DNA of 64,000 bases from Streptomyces sp. 135 (GTDB lineage Bacteria > Actinomycetota > Actinomycetes > Streptomycetales > Streptomycetaceae), in the NCBI RefSeq assembly GCF_020026305.1, contig NZ_CP075691.1, positions 3,224,001-3,288,000 of the forward strand, given 5' to 3'. Position numbers and translations under genes: made by a program. The notes beneath the pieces were generated by a model. That model ran no database searches and had not been told where the DNA came from. It was given only the letters and a program-made list of their open reading frames with translations. This document shows, piece after piece, positions 25,087-33,623 of this stretch (its first letter is position 1; every line of letters begins with the position of its first letter).

Positions 25087-26592
25087 TCAGTCCTTGGTGA
25101 CCGGCTCGCTGCCGGAGGTGGCGGCGGCGCCGATCTTGCGCTTGGTGAACGCGGCGGCCTGCGGGTTGCGCTTCTTCAGGACCAGGTAGGCGACTGTGAG
25201 GATCGCGATCCAGACCGGAGCGGCGTACAGCGAGATCCGGTTGTCCTTGTCGATGCCCATCAGGACGATGACCATGCCGATGAAGAGCAGCGCGAACCAG
25301 CTGGTGTACGGGGCGCCCGGCGCCCGGAAGGTGGACTGCGGCAGCTCGCCGCGGTCGGCCTTGCGGCGGTAGCGGATCTGGGAGGCCAGGATCATGATCC
25401 AGGCCCACATGCCGGAGATGGTCGCGAAGGAGACGACGTAGGTGAACGCCTTGCCGGGCCACTGGTAGTTGATCCAGACGCCGACCAGCATGCACGCGGC
25501 GGAGGCCGTGGTGCCGACCAGCGGCAGGCCGTTCTTCGTGAGCTTGGTGAAGGCCTTCGGGCCCTGGCTGTTGAGCGCGAGGTCGCGCAGCATGCGGCCG
25601 GTGGAGTACATGCCGGAGTTGCAGGAGGAGAGCGCGGCGGTGAGGACCACGAAGTTCACGATCGCGGCGCCGACGCCGAGGCCCATCTTCTCGAAGGCCG
25701 CGACGAACGGCGAGACGTCGGGCTTGAAGTGCGTCCACGGCACGACCGAGAGGATCATGATCAGTGCGCCGACATAGAAGACGGCGATGCGCCACGGCAC
25801 GGTGTTGATGGCCTTGGGCAGGACGGTCTTCGGGTCCTTGGACTCGCCCGCGGTGACGCCGACCAGCTCGACGGCGAGGAAGGCGAACATCACGATCTGC
25901 AGCGTCATCAGCGTGGAGCCGATGCCGTTCGGGAAGAAGCCGCCCTGGTTCCACAGGTGGGCCACGGAGGCGGTGTCACCGGCGTCGGAGAAGCCGATGG
26001 TGAGGATGCCGATGCAGATCAGGATCATGCCGATGATGGCGGTGACCTTGACCATCGAGAACCAGAACTCCAGCTCACCGAAGAGCTTCACGGAGATGAG
26101 GTTCGCGCCGTACAGGATGACCGTGAAGACGAGCGCGTACGCCCATTGTGGGAACGAGTCATGTGTCCAGTACTGCATGTACTGGGCGGCCGCGGTGACT
26201 TCGGTGATGCCGGTGACGACCCAGAAGAGCCAGTACGTCCAGCCGGTCACGAATCCGAAGAACGGGCCCATGAACTCGCGCGCGTACTCCGAGAAGGAGC
26301 CCGACACGGGGCGGTACATGAGGAGCTCGCCGAGCGCCCGCATGATGAAGAAGATGACGAGGCCCGCGATGGCGTACGCCAGGATGAGGCTGGGGCCGGC
26401 CTTGTGGATGGCCTTGCCCGCGCCGAGGAACAGGCCGGTGCCGATGGCACCGCCGATGGCGATCATCTGGATCTGCCGGGCCCCCAGACCGCGCTGGTAG
26501 CCCTCGCCCTCGCCGGACGGGCCGCCCGCGGCCTGCACGGCACCATTGCCGTCGTGCCCGTCGTACTGCTCTTCGACCTGCACTGAGGTCAT
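25087..26592 (-). CDS. Amino-acid permease, CycA-like
   Basis: A 501-residue APC-family transporter with about 12 membrane segments. IAIGGAIGTGLFLGAGKAIH, MRALGELL, PFFGFVTGWTYWLFWVVTG and AHLWNQGGFFPNG resemble E. coli CycA (D-serine, D-alanine, glycine uptake) and asparagine permeases. The substrate is therefore only narrowed to a small neutral amino acid. The start at 26592 has AAAGG 7 bases upstream. It is transcribed alone and ends with a terminator. A palindromic site lies about 150 bases upstream. Confidence 0.9.
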   Translation of the reverse strand: MTSVQVEEQYDGHDGNGAVQAAGGPSGEGEGYQRGLGARQIQMIAIGGAIGTGLFLGAGKAIHKAGPSLILAYAIAGLVIFFIMRALGELLMYRPVSGSFSEYAREFMGPFFGFVTGWTYWLFWVVTGITEVTAAAQYMQYWTHDSFPQWAYALVFTVILYGANLISVKLFGELEFWFSMVKVTAIIGMILICIGILTIGFSDAGDTASVAHLWNQGGFFPNGIGSTLMTLQIVMFAFLAVELVGVTAGESKDPKTVLPKAINTVPWRIAVFYVGALIMILSVVPWTHFKPDVSPFVAAFEKMGLGVGAAIVNFVVLTAALSSCNSGMYSTGRMLRDLALNSQGPKAFTKLTKNGLPLVGTTASAACMLVGVWINYQWPGKAFTYVVSFATISGMWAWIMILASQIRYRRKADRGELPQSTFRAPGAPYTSWFALLFIGMVIVLMGIDKDNRISLYAAPVWIAILTVAYLVLKKRNPQAAAFTKRKIGAAATSGSEPVTKD

Positions 26593-26954
26593 GGTGACGC
26601 CTTTCTCCATGTTGATCCGCGCCCGCGTACCGCGTTGATGGCTGCGGATCAGGTCCTGATCCCCCCGGATATGTATGGAGTGCTACCGGCGGTCTGCCGG
26701 CCAGAGCGCCCTCGATGACATGGGTGGCGTCACCGAGCGGTCGTGAAGATTTATCACGACGGCAACAGTGAGGGAATCAGCCACCTGTGGCGCACATCAC
26801 AGAGAGAAGCGGACAAAGTCCTCTTCGAGCGGCAAATATGGGCAATGAAGTGATGGGATCGTTATCCGGATTTGAGCGTCCGTTGAGCGAACAGTTCGCT
26901 GCGGAGGCGACAGGCGTCCGGTGCGGCAAATTTCGCTGTCATATGCACCGGTTT
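26593..26954 (-). other. Gene-free upstream region of the permease
   Basis: These 362 bases separate two minus-strand genes. They must hold the permease promoter and contain one clear inverted repeat at 26740-26760. A/T content is raised around 26800-26960. I see no RNA gene or further reading frame worth calling. Confidence 0.6.
26740..26760. promoter_or_regulatory. Candidate operator, inverted repeat
   Basis: GTCGTGA, 7 bases, then TCACGAC is a perfect 7-bp dyad in an A/T-richer spacer. It is placed about 150 bases upstream of the CycA-like permease. It resembles a binding site for a dimeric repressor; the regulator is unknown. Confidence 0.45.
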
Positions 26955-27560
26955 TCAGTCCAACAACGTCCCGACCAGCGTCTCCTGCAGTCCGCCCAGC
27001 CAGAGATAGGCCATCACCATCGGCTTGCGGGGGTCGGAGTCGGGGAGCCGGTAGAGCAGATCGGCGTCCTCCTCGTCGGTGACCTCCAGGCGGGTGCCGA
27101 TCGCGAGCCGGAGGTCGTTGAGGGCGCCGAGCCAGTGCCGCGACTCCTCCGACGACAGTTTCAGGACAGCTCCGCCCTCGCCCGAGGACGCCAGCGAGTC
27201 GAGCGAACGGATCACGACCAGCGCGTCGTCCCGCTTCTTGGCCCGCAGGTCATTCTCCGTGAAGCGGCGGAACTCGGCCGAATAGGCCCGCAGTTCGTCC
27301 TCCTGCCCGACGTCTCCGGTCTCACTGCCGGGGCCGCCGTACGCGTCCGGGAGCAGGCGCTGCATCACCGGATCGGCGGGCGGCTCGCTGGGGCCCTCGG
27401 CGAACAGCTCCGCGAGGGGGTCGTCGGAGGGCTCGCCGCCCGGGCCCGGACCGATCAGCTCCAGGAGCTGCACGGCGAGGGAACGGATGATCGAGATCTC
27501 GACCTCGTCGAGCGCGACGGCGGCGCCGCCCCCGGGAATCGCTTCGAATTGTCCTGGCAT
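26955..27560 (-). CDS. DUF2017 family protein
   Basis: A 201-residue actinobacterial DUF2017 protein of unknown function. It is largely helical, with no signal peptide or membrane segment. VEISIIRSLAVQLLELIGPG is near the start and RHWLGALNDLRLAIGTRLEV near residue 150. It lies 28 bases downstream of clpS. The clpS-DUF2017 pair is conserved in actinobacteria, hinting at a role in ClpS-related proteolysis, but nothing in the sequence proves it. Confidence 0.88.
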   Translation of the reverse strand: MPGQFEAIPGGGAAVALDEVEISIIRSLAVQLLELIGPGPGGEPSDDPLAELFAEGPSEPPADPVMQRLLPDAYGGPGSETGDVGQEDELRAYSAEFRRFTENDLRAKKRDDALVVIRSLDSLASSGEGGAVLKLSSEESRHWLGALNDLRLAIGTRLEVTDEEDADLLYRLPDSDPRKPMVMAYLWLGGLQETLVGTLLD

Positions 27561-27588
27561 CAGATGCGTCGCTGCTTCCGGTCCGCCG

Positions 27589-27903
27589 CTACTTGCGGTC
27601 CTGCTGAAGGGTGGCCCACAGCCCGTACCCGTGCATGGCCTGCACGTCGCGCTCCATCTCCTCGCGGCTGCCGGTGGAGACGACCGCGCGGCCCTTCTGG
27701 TGCACGTCCATCATCAGCTTGGTGGCCTTCTCCTTCGAGTACCCGAAGTACGTCTGGAACACGTACGTCACGTAGCTCATGAGGTTGACCGGATCGTTGT
27801 GCACGAGCGTGATCCAGGGGACGTCCGGCTCGGGGACGACGAGCGCCTCTTCGTCCGATTCCGGGCGGGTGATCTCTGCGGGAGCCGTACTCACCTGTCC
27901 CAT
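27589..27903 (-). CDS. clpS: ATP-dependent Clp protease adaptor ClpS
   Basis: A 104-residue adaptor that hands N-degron substrates to ClpA/ClpC-ClpP. The core motif [19 protein letters not shown] contains the Asn-Asp residues of the N-degron pocket, followed by VHQKGRAVV and an amphipathic C-terminal helix. The flexible N-terminus is Glu/Pro-rich. The ATG at 27903 gives [10 protein letters not shown]; nine extra upstream codons are unlikely. It is divergent from pncB. Confidence 0.95.
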   Translation of the reverse strand: MGQVSTAPAEITRPESDEEALVVPEPDVPWITLVHNDPVNLMSYVTYVFQTYFGYSKEKATKLMMDVHQKGRAVVSTGSREEMERDVQAMHGYGLWATLQQDRK

Positions 27904-27945
27904 GCTGCCACCCCTGGGGGGCACTCGCACAAACGGACCCGGAAA

Positions 27946-27974
27946 TCGTCAGAGTGACGAGATGCGGGTAGCAT
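27946..27974 (+). promoter_or_regulatory. Candidate pncB promoter, leaderless
   Basis: TCGTCA, 17 bases, then TAGCAT fit a sigma-70-type promoter. The -10 hexamer ends 7 bases before the pncB ATG, so the transcript would start at or beside the A of the ATG. No ribosome site is visible, which agrees with a leaderless mRNA. Confidence 0.5.
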
Positions 27975-27981
27975 CCTTCCC

Positions 27982-29310
27982 ATGAACACAGCGGACCTTG
28001 GCCTGCCGGTGGATGTTCCCTCGACGGCGCTCTTCACGGACCAGTACGAGCTGACGATGCTCCAGGCGGCGCTGAAAGCCGGTACCGGCGAGCGCCGTTC
28101 GGTCTTCGAGGTCTTCACCCGCAGACTGCCCGAGGGGCGGCGCTACGGCGTCGTGGCGGGCACGGGCCGGGTCCTGGACGCCGTGGAGAACTTCCGCTTC
28201 GACGCCGGCGTCCTCGGCTTCCTGCGCGAGCGCGGCATCGTCGACGAGCCCACCCTGGAGTGGCTGTCCGGCTACCGCTTCAGCGGCGACATCTGGGGCT
28301 ACCCCGAGGGCGAGGTGTACTTCCCGGGCTCGCCGATCCTGCGGGTCGAGGGATCGTTCGCCCAGTGCGTGCTCCTGGAGACGGTGATCCTCTCCATCCT
28401 CAACCACGACTCGGCGATCGCGGCCGCCGCCTCCCGCATGTCCTCGGCCGCCGGGGACCGCCCGCTGATCGAGATGGGCGCCCGCCGCACCCACGAGCTG
28501 GCCGCCGTCGCCGCCTCCCGCGCCGCCTACGTCGGCGGCTTCGCGACCACCTCCGACCTGGCCGCCGGCTTCCGCTACGGCATCCCGACCGTCGGCACCA
28601 GCGCCCACGCCTTCACCCTGGTGCACGACAGCGAGCGCGACGCCTTCCGCGCCCAGGTCGACTCGCTCGGCCGGGGCACCACGCTGCTCGTGGACACCTA
28701 CGACGTGACCGAGGCGGTCCGCATGGCCGTCGAGGTCGCCGGGCCCGAGCTCGGCGCGGTCCGCATCGACTCCGGCGACCTGCTGCTCGTCGCCCACCGG
28801 GTACGCCAGCAGCTGGACGACCTCGGCGCGACGAACACGAAGATCGTCGTGACCTCCGACCTCGACGAGTACGCCATCGCCTCGCTCGCGGCGGCGCCCG
28901 TGGACGCGTACGGCGTGGGCACCCAGCTCGTCACCGGCTCCGGGCACCCCACCGCCTCCATGGTCTACAAGCTGGTGGCCCGCGCCCACTCGGCGGACCC
29001 CAAGGCCCCCCTGGAGCCCGTGGCGAAGAAGTCGCTGGGTGCCAAGAGCTCGGTCGGCGGCCGCAAGTGGGCCGCGCGCCGGAGCGACGCGTACGGCGTC
29101 GCGGAGGCCGAGGTCATCGGCACCGGGCCGGTGCCCGCCGAGCTGATCGACGACCGGCTCCAGGTCGAGCTGGTCAAGGGCGGACAGGTCATCGCCCGTG
29201 AGCCGCTGGACGCGGTCCGCGACCGGCACGCCGCCGCCCGCGCCCGCCTGCCCCTGTCGGCGACGCAGCTGTCGCGGGGCGAGGCGGTCATCCCGACGGA
29301 ATATCTCTGA
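27982..29310 (+). CDS. pncB: Nicotinate phosphoribosyltransferase
   Basis: A 442-residue NAPRTase converting nicotinate and PRPP to nicotinate mononucleotide (NAD salvage). Family blocks include TDQYELTMLQAALKAG, FEVFTRRLPEGRRYGV, the histidine-containing SILNHDSAIAAAA, GARRTHE, GTSAHAF and RIDSGDLL. The C-terminal third ends at a normal length. It is followed 80 bases later by pncA, which supplies its substrate. A likely leaderless promoter precedes it. Confidence 0.95.
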   Translation: MNTADLGLPVDVPSTALFTDQYELTMLQAALKAGTGERRSVFEVFTRRLPEGRRYGVVAGTGRVLDAVENFRFDAGVLGFLRERGIVDEPTLEWLSGYRFSGDIWGYPEGEVYFPGSPILRVEGSFAQCVLLETVILSILNHDSAIAAAASRMSSAAGDRPLIEMGARRTHELAAVAASRAAYVGGFATTSDLAAGFRYGIPTVGTSAHAFTLVHDSERDAFRAQVDSLGRGTTLLVDTYDVTEAVRMAVEVAGPELGAVRIDSGDLLLVAHRVRQQLDDLGATNTKIVVTSDLDEYAIASLAAAPVDAYGVGTQLVTGSGHPTASMVYKLVARAHSADPKAPLEPVAKKSLGAKSSVGGRKWAARRSDAYGVAEAEVIGTGPVPAELIDDRLQVELVKGGQVIAREPLDAVRDRHAAARARLPLSATQLSRGEAVIPTEYL

Positions 29311-29390
29311 CGGACCCGGGCAGGTGCCCCCTCCCGCAACGCCCCTGAAGTCTCTAGGCTCGTAGTCCCCACAGCAGAAGGGCACCGCCC

Positions 29391-29975
29391 ATGCGCCGCG
29401 CACTGATCGTCGTAGACGTGCAGAACGACTTCTGCGAGGGCGGCAGCCTCGCGGTGGCCGGTGGCGCGGACGTGGCCGCCGCCATCACCGAGCTGATCGG
29501 CCAGGCCCCGGCCTGCTACCGCCACGTGGTGGCCACCCGTGACCACCACATCGACCCGGGCGGCCACTTCTCCGACCACCCGGACTACGCCGGCTCCTGG
29601 CCGCCGCACTGCGTGGCGGGCACCGAGGGCATCGGCTTCCACCCGAACTTCGCCCCGGCCGTCGCCTCCGGCGCGGTCGACGCCGTCTTCGACAAGGGCG
29701 CCTACGCCGCCGCCTACAGCGGCTTCGAGGGCGTGGACGAGAACGGCGTGTCGCTGGCCCAGTGGCTGCGGGAGCGGGAGATCACCGAGGTGGACGTGGT
29801 CGGGATCGCCACGGACCACTGCGTACGCGCCACTGCCGTGGACGCCGCGCGGGAGGGGTTCCGGACGACCGTGCTGCTGGACCTCACGGCGGGGGTCGAC
29901 GGAGCCAGCACGGAGAGGGCCTTGGTGGAGCTTCGGGCGGCCGGGGTCGAACTGACGGGGAAGCCCGTCGTCTGA
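29391..29975 (+). CDS. pncA: Nicotinamidase
   Basis: A 194-residue amidohydrolase giving nicotinate for PncB. The catalytic triad is Asp 9 (VVDVQNDFC), Lys 102 (FDKGAY) and Cys 144 (ATDHCVRAT). The metal site is Asp 51, His 53, His 59 and His 73. All match PncA in spacing. It is cytoplasmic and probably in one operon with pncB. The stop is followed by a repeat element. Confidence 0.95.
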   Translation: MRRALIVVDVQNDFCEGGSLAVAGGADVAAAITELIGQAPACYRHVVATRDHHIDPGGHFSDHPDYAGSWPPHCVAGTEGIGFHPNFAPAVASGAVDAVFDKGAYAAAYSGFEGVDENGVSLAQWLREREITEVDVVGIATDHCVRATAVDAAREGFRTTVLLDLTAGVDGASTERALVELRAAGVELTGKPVV

Positions 29976-29978
29976 CAC

Positions 29979-30024
29979 GGGGCTCCGCCCCGGACCCCGC
30001 TCCTCGAACGCCGGAGGGGCTATT
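29979..30024. repeat. Interspersed repeat with terminator-like hairpin
   Basis: GGGGCTCCGCCCC forms a short hairpin and is followed by GGACCCCGCTCCTCGAACGC. This is a member of the widespread Streptomyces repeat family, related to the copies at 23388 and 49103. It lies just after pncA and may end its transcript. Confidence 0.6.
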
Positions 30025-30035
30025 ACGGGCGCCGC

Positions 30036-30335
30036 TCAGCGCCGCAGGGCCCTGATCGGGTGCCAGAGCTCCTCCAGGGCATTGGGCGCCGTCCGCCATA
30101 TCAACCCGTCCGGATGGTGCAGCACCGCCGTGACCTCGTCCGGCGTCGGCGGCTGCGCGTTGCCCCGCAGATACACCGCCCGCAGGCCGAGGTTCCGCAG
30201 CCGCGTCAGCGCCCTCGCGCGGTTCACGGCGTGCACGATCATCCGCACCGCGCCGCCCGCCTCCGACGGACTCGGCAGGGTCAGTGCCACCACCACGCTG
30301 CCGTTCGGCAGCTTGCAGAAACCTCCTGCGGACAT
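30036..30335 (-). CDS. Conserved hypothetical protein, 99 residues
   Basis: A small cytoplasmic protein with no signal peptide or membrane helix. It has a basic middle (AVNRARALTRLRNLGLRAVY) and a C-terminal half with HHPDGLIWRTAPNALEELWH. I do not recognise a named family. The codon pattern is typical of the surrounding genes, and the start is followed by a hydrophobic beta stretch (SVVVALTLPS). It is a single gene between pncA (convergent) and the M6 protease terminator. Confidence 0.7.
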   Translation of the reverse strand: MSAGGFCKLPNGSVVVALTLPSPSEAGGAVRMIVHAVNRARALTRLRNLGLRAVYLRGNAQPPTPDEVTAVLHHPDGLIWRTAPNALEELWHPIRALRR

Positions 30336-30385
30336 GCTCGGTCACTCCCCCGTCAATAAGAAGTACACAGCACGCACCTAAACAC

Positions 30386-30421
30386 GATCGGCCGCCACCC
30401 GCTAGAGGGCGACGGCCGATC
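30386..30421 (-). terminator. Terminator after the M6 protease gene
   Basis: GATCGGCCG pairs with CGGCCGATC, with an inner CCC/GGG extension across two mismatches, 25 bases after the protease stop on the minus strand. Confidence 0.7.
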
Positions 30422-30446
30422 ATGGCTTGACCTGCACAAACGCTAA

Positions 30447-32867
30447 TTACTTCGTCGAGCGACCCACCTGGACCGTGATCGTCGAGCCGTCCTTCGGCTG
30501 CTTGATGATCTTGATCTGGGTGTTGGTGTCAGTGACCTTGACGCTGCCCGTGGGGTTCGAGGCGTACCAGTAGGTGCCCTTGCGGTCGTCGAAGACCGAA
30601 ACCCCCTTCTGGGACTTGATCTTCAGCGCGACGTCCGCGTTGTGGAGCGTGAACTTGTCGGTCGCGTACTTGCTGAAGGGCGCGTCGAACGGCTGGATCT
30701 TGTTGCGCAGGAGCGAGCCGTCCTTCCACTTCAGCGGCTTGGCATGCGCGTCGACCGGCAGGATCAGGCCCTGGCCGGGGTGCTGGCTGGTGTTGTTGTC
30801 CTTCTGGGAGGTGTCCCACTGCCAGATCATCAGGCCGGTCTGGTAGGGGTAGTGCTCGACCCAGTCGGGGCGGGACTGCGAGAAGCCGAAGTTGTACGGG
30901 CCGACCTTGAGGGTCTTGTCGTACGAGACGTACTGGCGGTTCTCGGCCAGGTAGTACTGGTCGTACTTCTTGGTGAAGGACTCGGCGATGCGCGAGAAGC
31001 CCTTCGACGTCCAGCCGTTGTCGTCGCCCTCGGCGCCGTCCTCGAAGAGCTTGGCGCCGTCCGCGGTGATCGTGAGGGCGTCGGCCGCGAAGCCCTTGCC
31101 GCCCGCGCCGCCGTCCGTGGCGTAGCGGAAGCGGATGTCGATCTTCTTGCCGGCGTAGGCGTCGAGCGGGAAGACCAGCTTCTTGTACGCGCCCGAGACA
31201 CCCGTCAGCGCGGGCTTGTCACCGGCGTCGCGGGTGATCGGCTTGCCGTCGGCGGTGCCGTCGACCGGCGTGTAGTTGGCGCCGCCGTCCGTGGAGACCT
31301 CGGTGTAGAGGTAGTCGTAGTTGGCCTCGATGTCCCACCAGCCCTGGAGCGACAGTTCGGCCTTGGTCTTGCCGGTCAGGTCGACGGAGCGCGTCAGGGT
31401 GTTCTTCAGGTCGTCGCCCTGGTCGCTCCACCACTGCTTCGCGCCCTCGGCGGGCTTCACGATCTTGGTGGTGACGGCCTTCTTCGGCAGGTCGACCAGG
31501 AGCGCCTGGCGGTGGCGGGTGTTGTACTCCGCGACGCCCAGCTTGTGCTCGGAGGTCGTGGCCGCCTTGGCCTTGGCGTAGTCGAGCCAGCCCAGCTGGA
31601 ACTTGTCCCAGGCGGTCATGTCGCCGGGCAGGTCACCGATCGCGTCCTTGCCGGTGCCGAGCCAGGAACCGGCCGACATCAGCGACCAGAAGCCGACCGA
31701 GTTCTCGCCCTTGCCCGTGGTGTCGTACAGGTCCGGCAGGCCGAGGTCGTGGCCGTACTCGTGGGCGAAGACGCCGAGGCCACCGTTCTCCGGCTGCATC
31801 GTGTAGTCGCCGACCCAGATGCCCGAGTCGCCGATCTGGGTGCCGCCGGCCTTGTTGTTGCCGGGGCCGGTCTTGCCCGCGTCGTTGCCGTACGCGTACC
31901 AGCGGTGCGCCCACAGGGCGTTCTCGCCCTCGGCGCCGCCGCCGGCCGACTCGTCCTCGCCCGCGTGGACGATCTGGAAGTGGTCGATGTAGCCGTCGGG
32001 CTCGTTGAAGTCGCCGTCGTTGTCGAAGTCGTAGCGGTCCCAGAGGTCGTACTTGGCCAGGTCCGCCTTGATCTGCGCGTCGGTGCGGCCCTGGGCCTTC
32101 TGGGCCTTGGTCCAGGCGGTCACGCCGTCCTTGACCGCGTCCCAGACGTTGGCGCAGTTGGACTCGCCGCAGTAGTTCGAGCCGTACCGCGCCTCGTTGT
32201 AGTCGACCTTGACCCAGTCGGAGACCGCGCCGTCGACCGAGTAGCGGCCGGAGGAGGTCTTCTCGTAGTAGGTCTTCAGCGAGTGCTTGGTCTTGCCCTT
32301 GCTGTCCTTGCCCTCTCCGAAGTACAGGTCCTCGAAGTGCTTGCGGTTGTAATCCGCCTGCCAGGCGGTGCTGTTGTCCTTCGCCCTGTCGGGCTTGGCT
32401 ATCTTGTTGTGCAGCGGGCCGGGCTTGCCGCCGTACTTCTTGACGGGCGGCTCCGGGCCGTCGGGGCCGTCCGGGTCGTACATGGTCGTGTCGTCGACCT
32501 TGTCCCCGAACTCCACCAGGATCGTGAAGATCTTGTCGGTCTTCTCGCGGCCGAGCTCGACGTACTTCTTGTCGTCGAGCTTGACCACCTTCGAGGCACC
32601 GCGCTTTTGCACCTTGGCGTCGCCCGCGACGACCTGCTGGAGGGCCGCCTTGCGCTGCTGCGCCTGCTGCTTGCTGAACGGTCCTTCGAGGTCGTGGTCG
32701 ACGTGCGCCTTGGGGCGCGACGGGTCCTGCCGGTCGACGGCGGGCGCTGCGCCCGGGGCTCCGTCCCCGGGCGCGGCCGTGGCCGTCGTCGCCGAGTACG
32801 TGGCGGTGGCCGCGGCCACCGCCACGGCCACGGCCGTGGCTCTGAACGTGCGTGTTCTGGCTGTCAC
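30447..32867 (-). CDS. Secreted M6-family metalloprotease (immune inhibitor A-like)
   Basis: An 806-residue secreted zinc protease. A signal peptide of about 32 residues ends at TATAAPG, and a propeptide-like Lys/Gln-rich stretch follows. The zinc motif HEYGHDLGLPD lies at about residues 369-379, and the M6 signature region includes FGEGKDSKGK and YNRKHFEDLYF. After residue about 520 a beta-rich C-terminal region of MAM/concanavalin type precedes the end. It likely degrades extracellular protein. The start is GTG with GGAGG 11 bases before it. It is a single gene with its own terminator. Confidence 0.93.
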   Translation of the reverse strand: MTARTRTFRATAVAVAVAAATATYSATTATAAPGDGAPGAAPAVDRQDPSRPKAHVDHDLEGPFSKQQAQQRKAALQQVVAGDAKVQKRGASKVVKLDDKKYVELGREKTDKIFTILVEFGDKVDDTTMYDPDGPDGPEPPVKKYGGKPGPLHNKIAKPDRAKDNSTAWQADYNRKHFEDLYFGEGKDSKGKTKHSLKTYYEKTSSGRYSVDGAVSDWVKVDYNEARYGSNYCGESNCANVWDAVKDGVTAWTKAQKAQGRTDAQIKADLAKYDLWDRYDFDNDGDFNEPDGYIDHFQIVHAGEDESAGGGAEGENALWAHRWYAYGNDAGKTGPGNNKAGGTQIGDSGIWVGDYTMQPENGGLGVFAHEYGHDLGLPDLYDTTGKGENSVGFWSLMSAGSWLGTGKDAIGDLPGDMTAWDKFQLGWLDYAKAKAATTSEHKLGVAEYNTRHRQALLVDLPKKAVTTKIVKPAEGAKQWWSDQGDDLKNTLTRSVDLTGKTKAELSLQGWWDIEANYDYLYTEVSTDGGANYTPVDGTADGKPITRDAGDKPALTGVSGAYKKLVFPLDAYAGKKIDIRFRYATDGGAGGKGFAADALTITADGAKLFEDGAEGDDNGWTSKGFSRIAESFTKKYDQYYLAENRQYVSYDKTLKVGPYNFGFSQSRPDWVEHYPYQTGLMIWQWDTSQKDNNTSQHPGQGLILPVDAHAKPLKWKDGSLLRNKIQPFDAPFSKYATDKFTLHNADVALKIKSQKGVSVFDDRKGTYWYASNPTGSVKVTDTNTQIKIIKQPKDGSTITVQVGRSTK

Positions 32868-33301
32868 TTGATGAATGTCCTCCCCACGCGCCCGCGCGAA
32901 TGGCGGACCGAGATCCCGGTCGGAGGAGGTCCGCGCGCGATGTACGCGTCACAAGTGACGACATTCGACCGGAAGTACGGGAGAAAAGACAGACCTTGAC
33001 TTGCACAGGCCAAGTGCACTATGCGACCGCCGGGTCCGTTATCCGGACACGGAGCACTCCTCCACGGGACCGGCCAACGGGCGCGCCGCACCGTCCACTT
33101 GATGGACGCCATGAACCCGTGCGCCCCCCGTGCTGCGGCACCGTGGGTTAGGTCACGCTTACCGACCGTTCCCGTCGGGCATGCAGCGTCATAGACTCAA
33201 TCGACGGTGCGCTACCGCGCGAGGCGGCAGATCCCAAGTCGTCGGTGTCGGGCACCCTTTGATTCGTATACAGCCATCTCCTGCCGAGGACGGATCACGT
33301 C
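32868..33301. other. Divergent promoter region, no gene
   Basis: These 434 bases separate the M6 protease gene (minus) from a small membrane-protein gene (plus). Visible short dyads are GTCAC-AA-GTGAC at 32948-32959 and ACTTG/CAAGT near 33000. Both promoters must lie here. I see no RNA gene or convincing small reading frame. Confidence 0.6.
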
Positions 33302-33577
33302 ATGCCTCGTCCCATGCCACGTCCGACCACCGCACAGATCGCCTACGGTTCGGTGACCGTCGTCTTCTCCACCCTCGCCATGCTGCTGCTCTCCCGGACC
33401 GAGTCGGGGATCGGCGTCGCGGTGATCGCCATGGCCGCGCTCGGCCTCGGCTTATTGGTCGCGATGACGGTACCGGCGCCCGCGTCGGCGGCGCCCGCCG
33501 TGCCCGCGGCCCCGGAGCGGGTCCCCGCGCAGCGCGCGGTGCTCGCCGAATCCGTACGCGAACCGGCGGGCCCGTGA
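33302..33577 (+). CDS. Small two-helix membrane protein
   Basis: A 91-residue protein with two hydrophobic segments at about residues 12-28 and 38-56, and an Ala/Pro-rich tail ending in VREPAGP. I recognise no family. GAGGA lies 11 bases before the ATG, and a second ATG four codons in is also possible. The stop codon sits inside the hairpin of a strong terminator. It is convergent with the RDD gene. Confidence 0.7.
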   Translation: MPRPMPRPTTAQIAYGSVTVVFSTLAMLLLSRTESGIGVAVIAMAALGLGLLVAMTVPAPASAAPAVPAAPERVPAQRAVLAESVREPAGP

Positions 33578-33596
33578 CACACGGGCCCGCCGGTTC
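33560..33596. terminator. Strong bidirectional terminator overlapping a stop codon
   Basis: A perfect 17-bp stem (GAACCGGCGGGCCCGTG with its complement) has a 3-base ACA loop. Its left arm is the last five codons of the upstream gene and the TGA starts at its apex. It also serves the convergent RDD gene. Confidence 0.88.
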
Positions 33597-33623
33597 CGAT
33601 GCCGCCGCACCGGGCTTTTCGCG

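Noticed and set aside
30642..32999. A 785-codon plus-strand frame opposite the M6 protease gene
   Set aside because: The minus strand encodes a clear signal peptide and HEYGH protease; the antisense product is Val/Leu/Gly/Asp repetitive with no motif.
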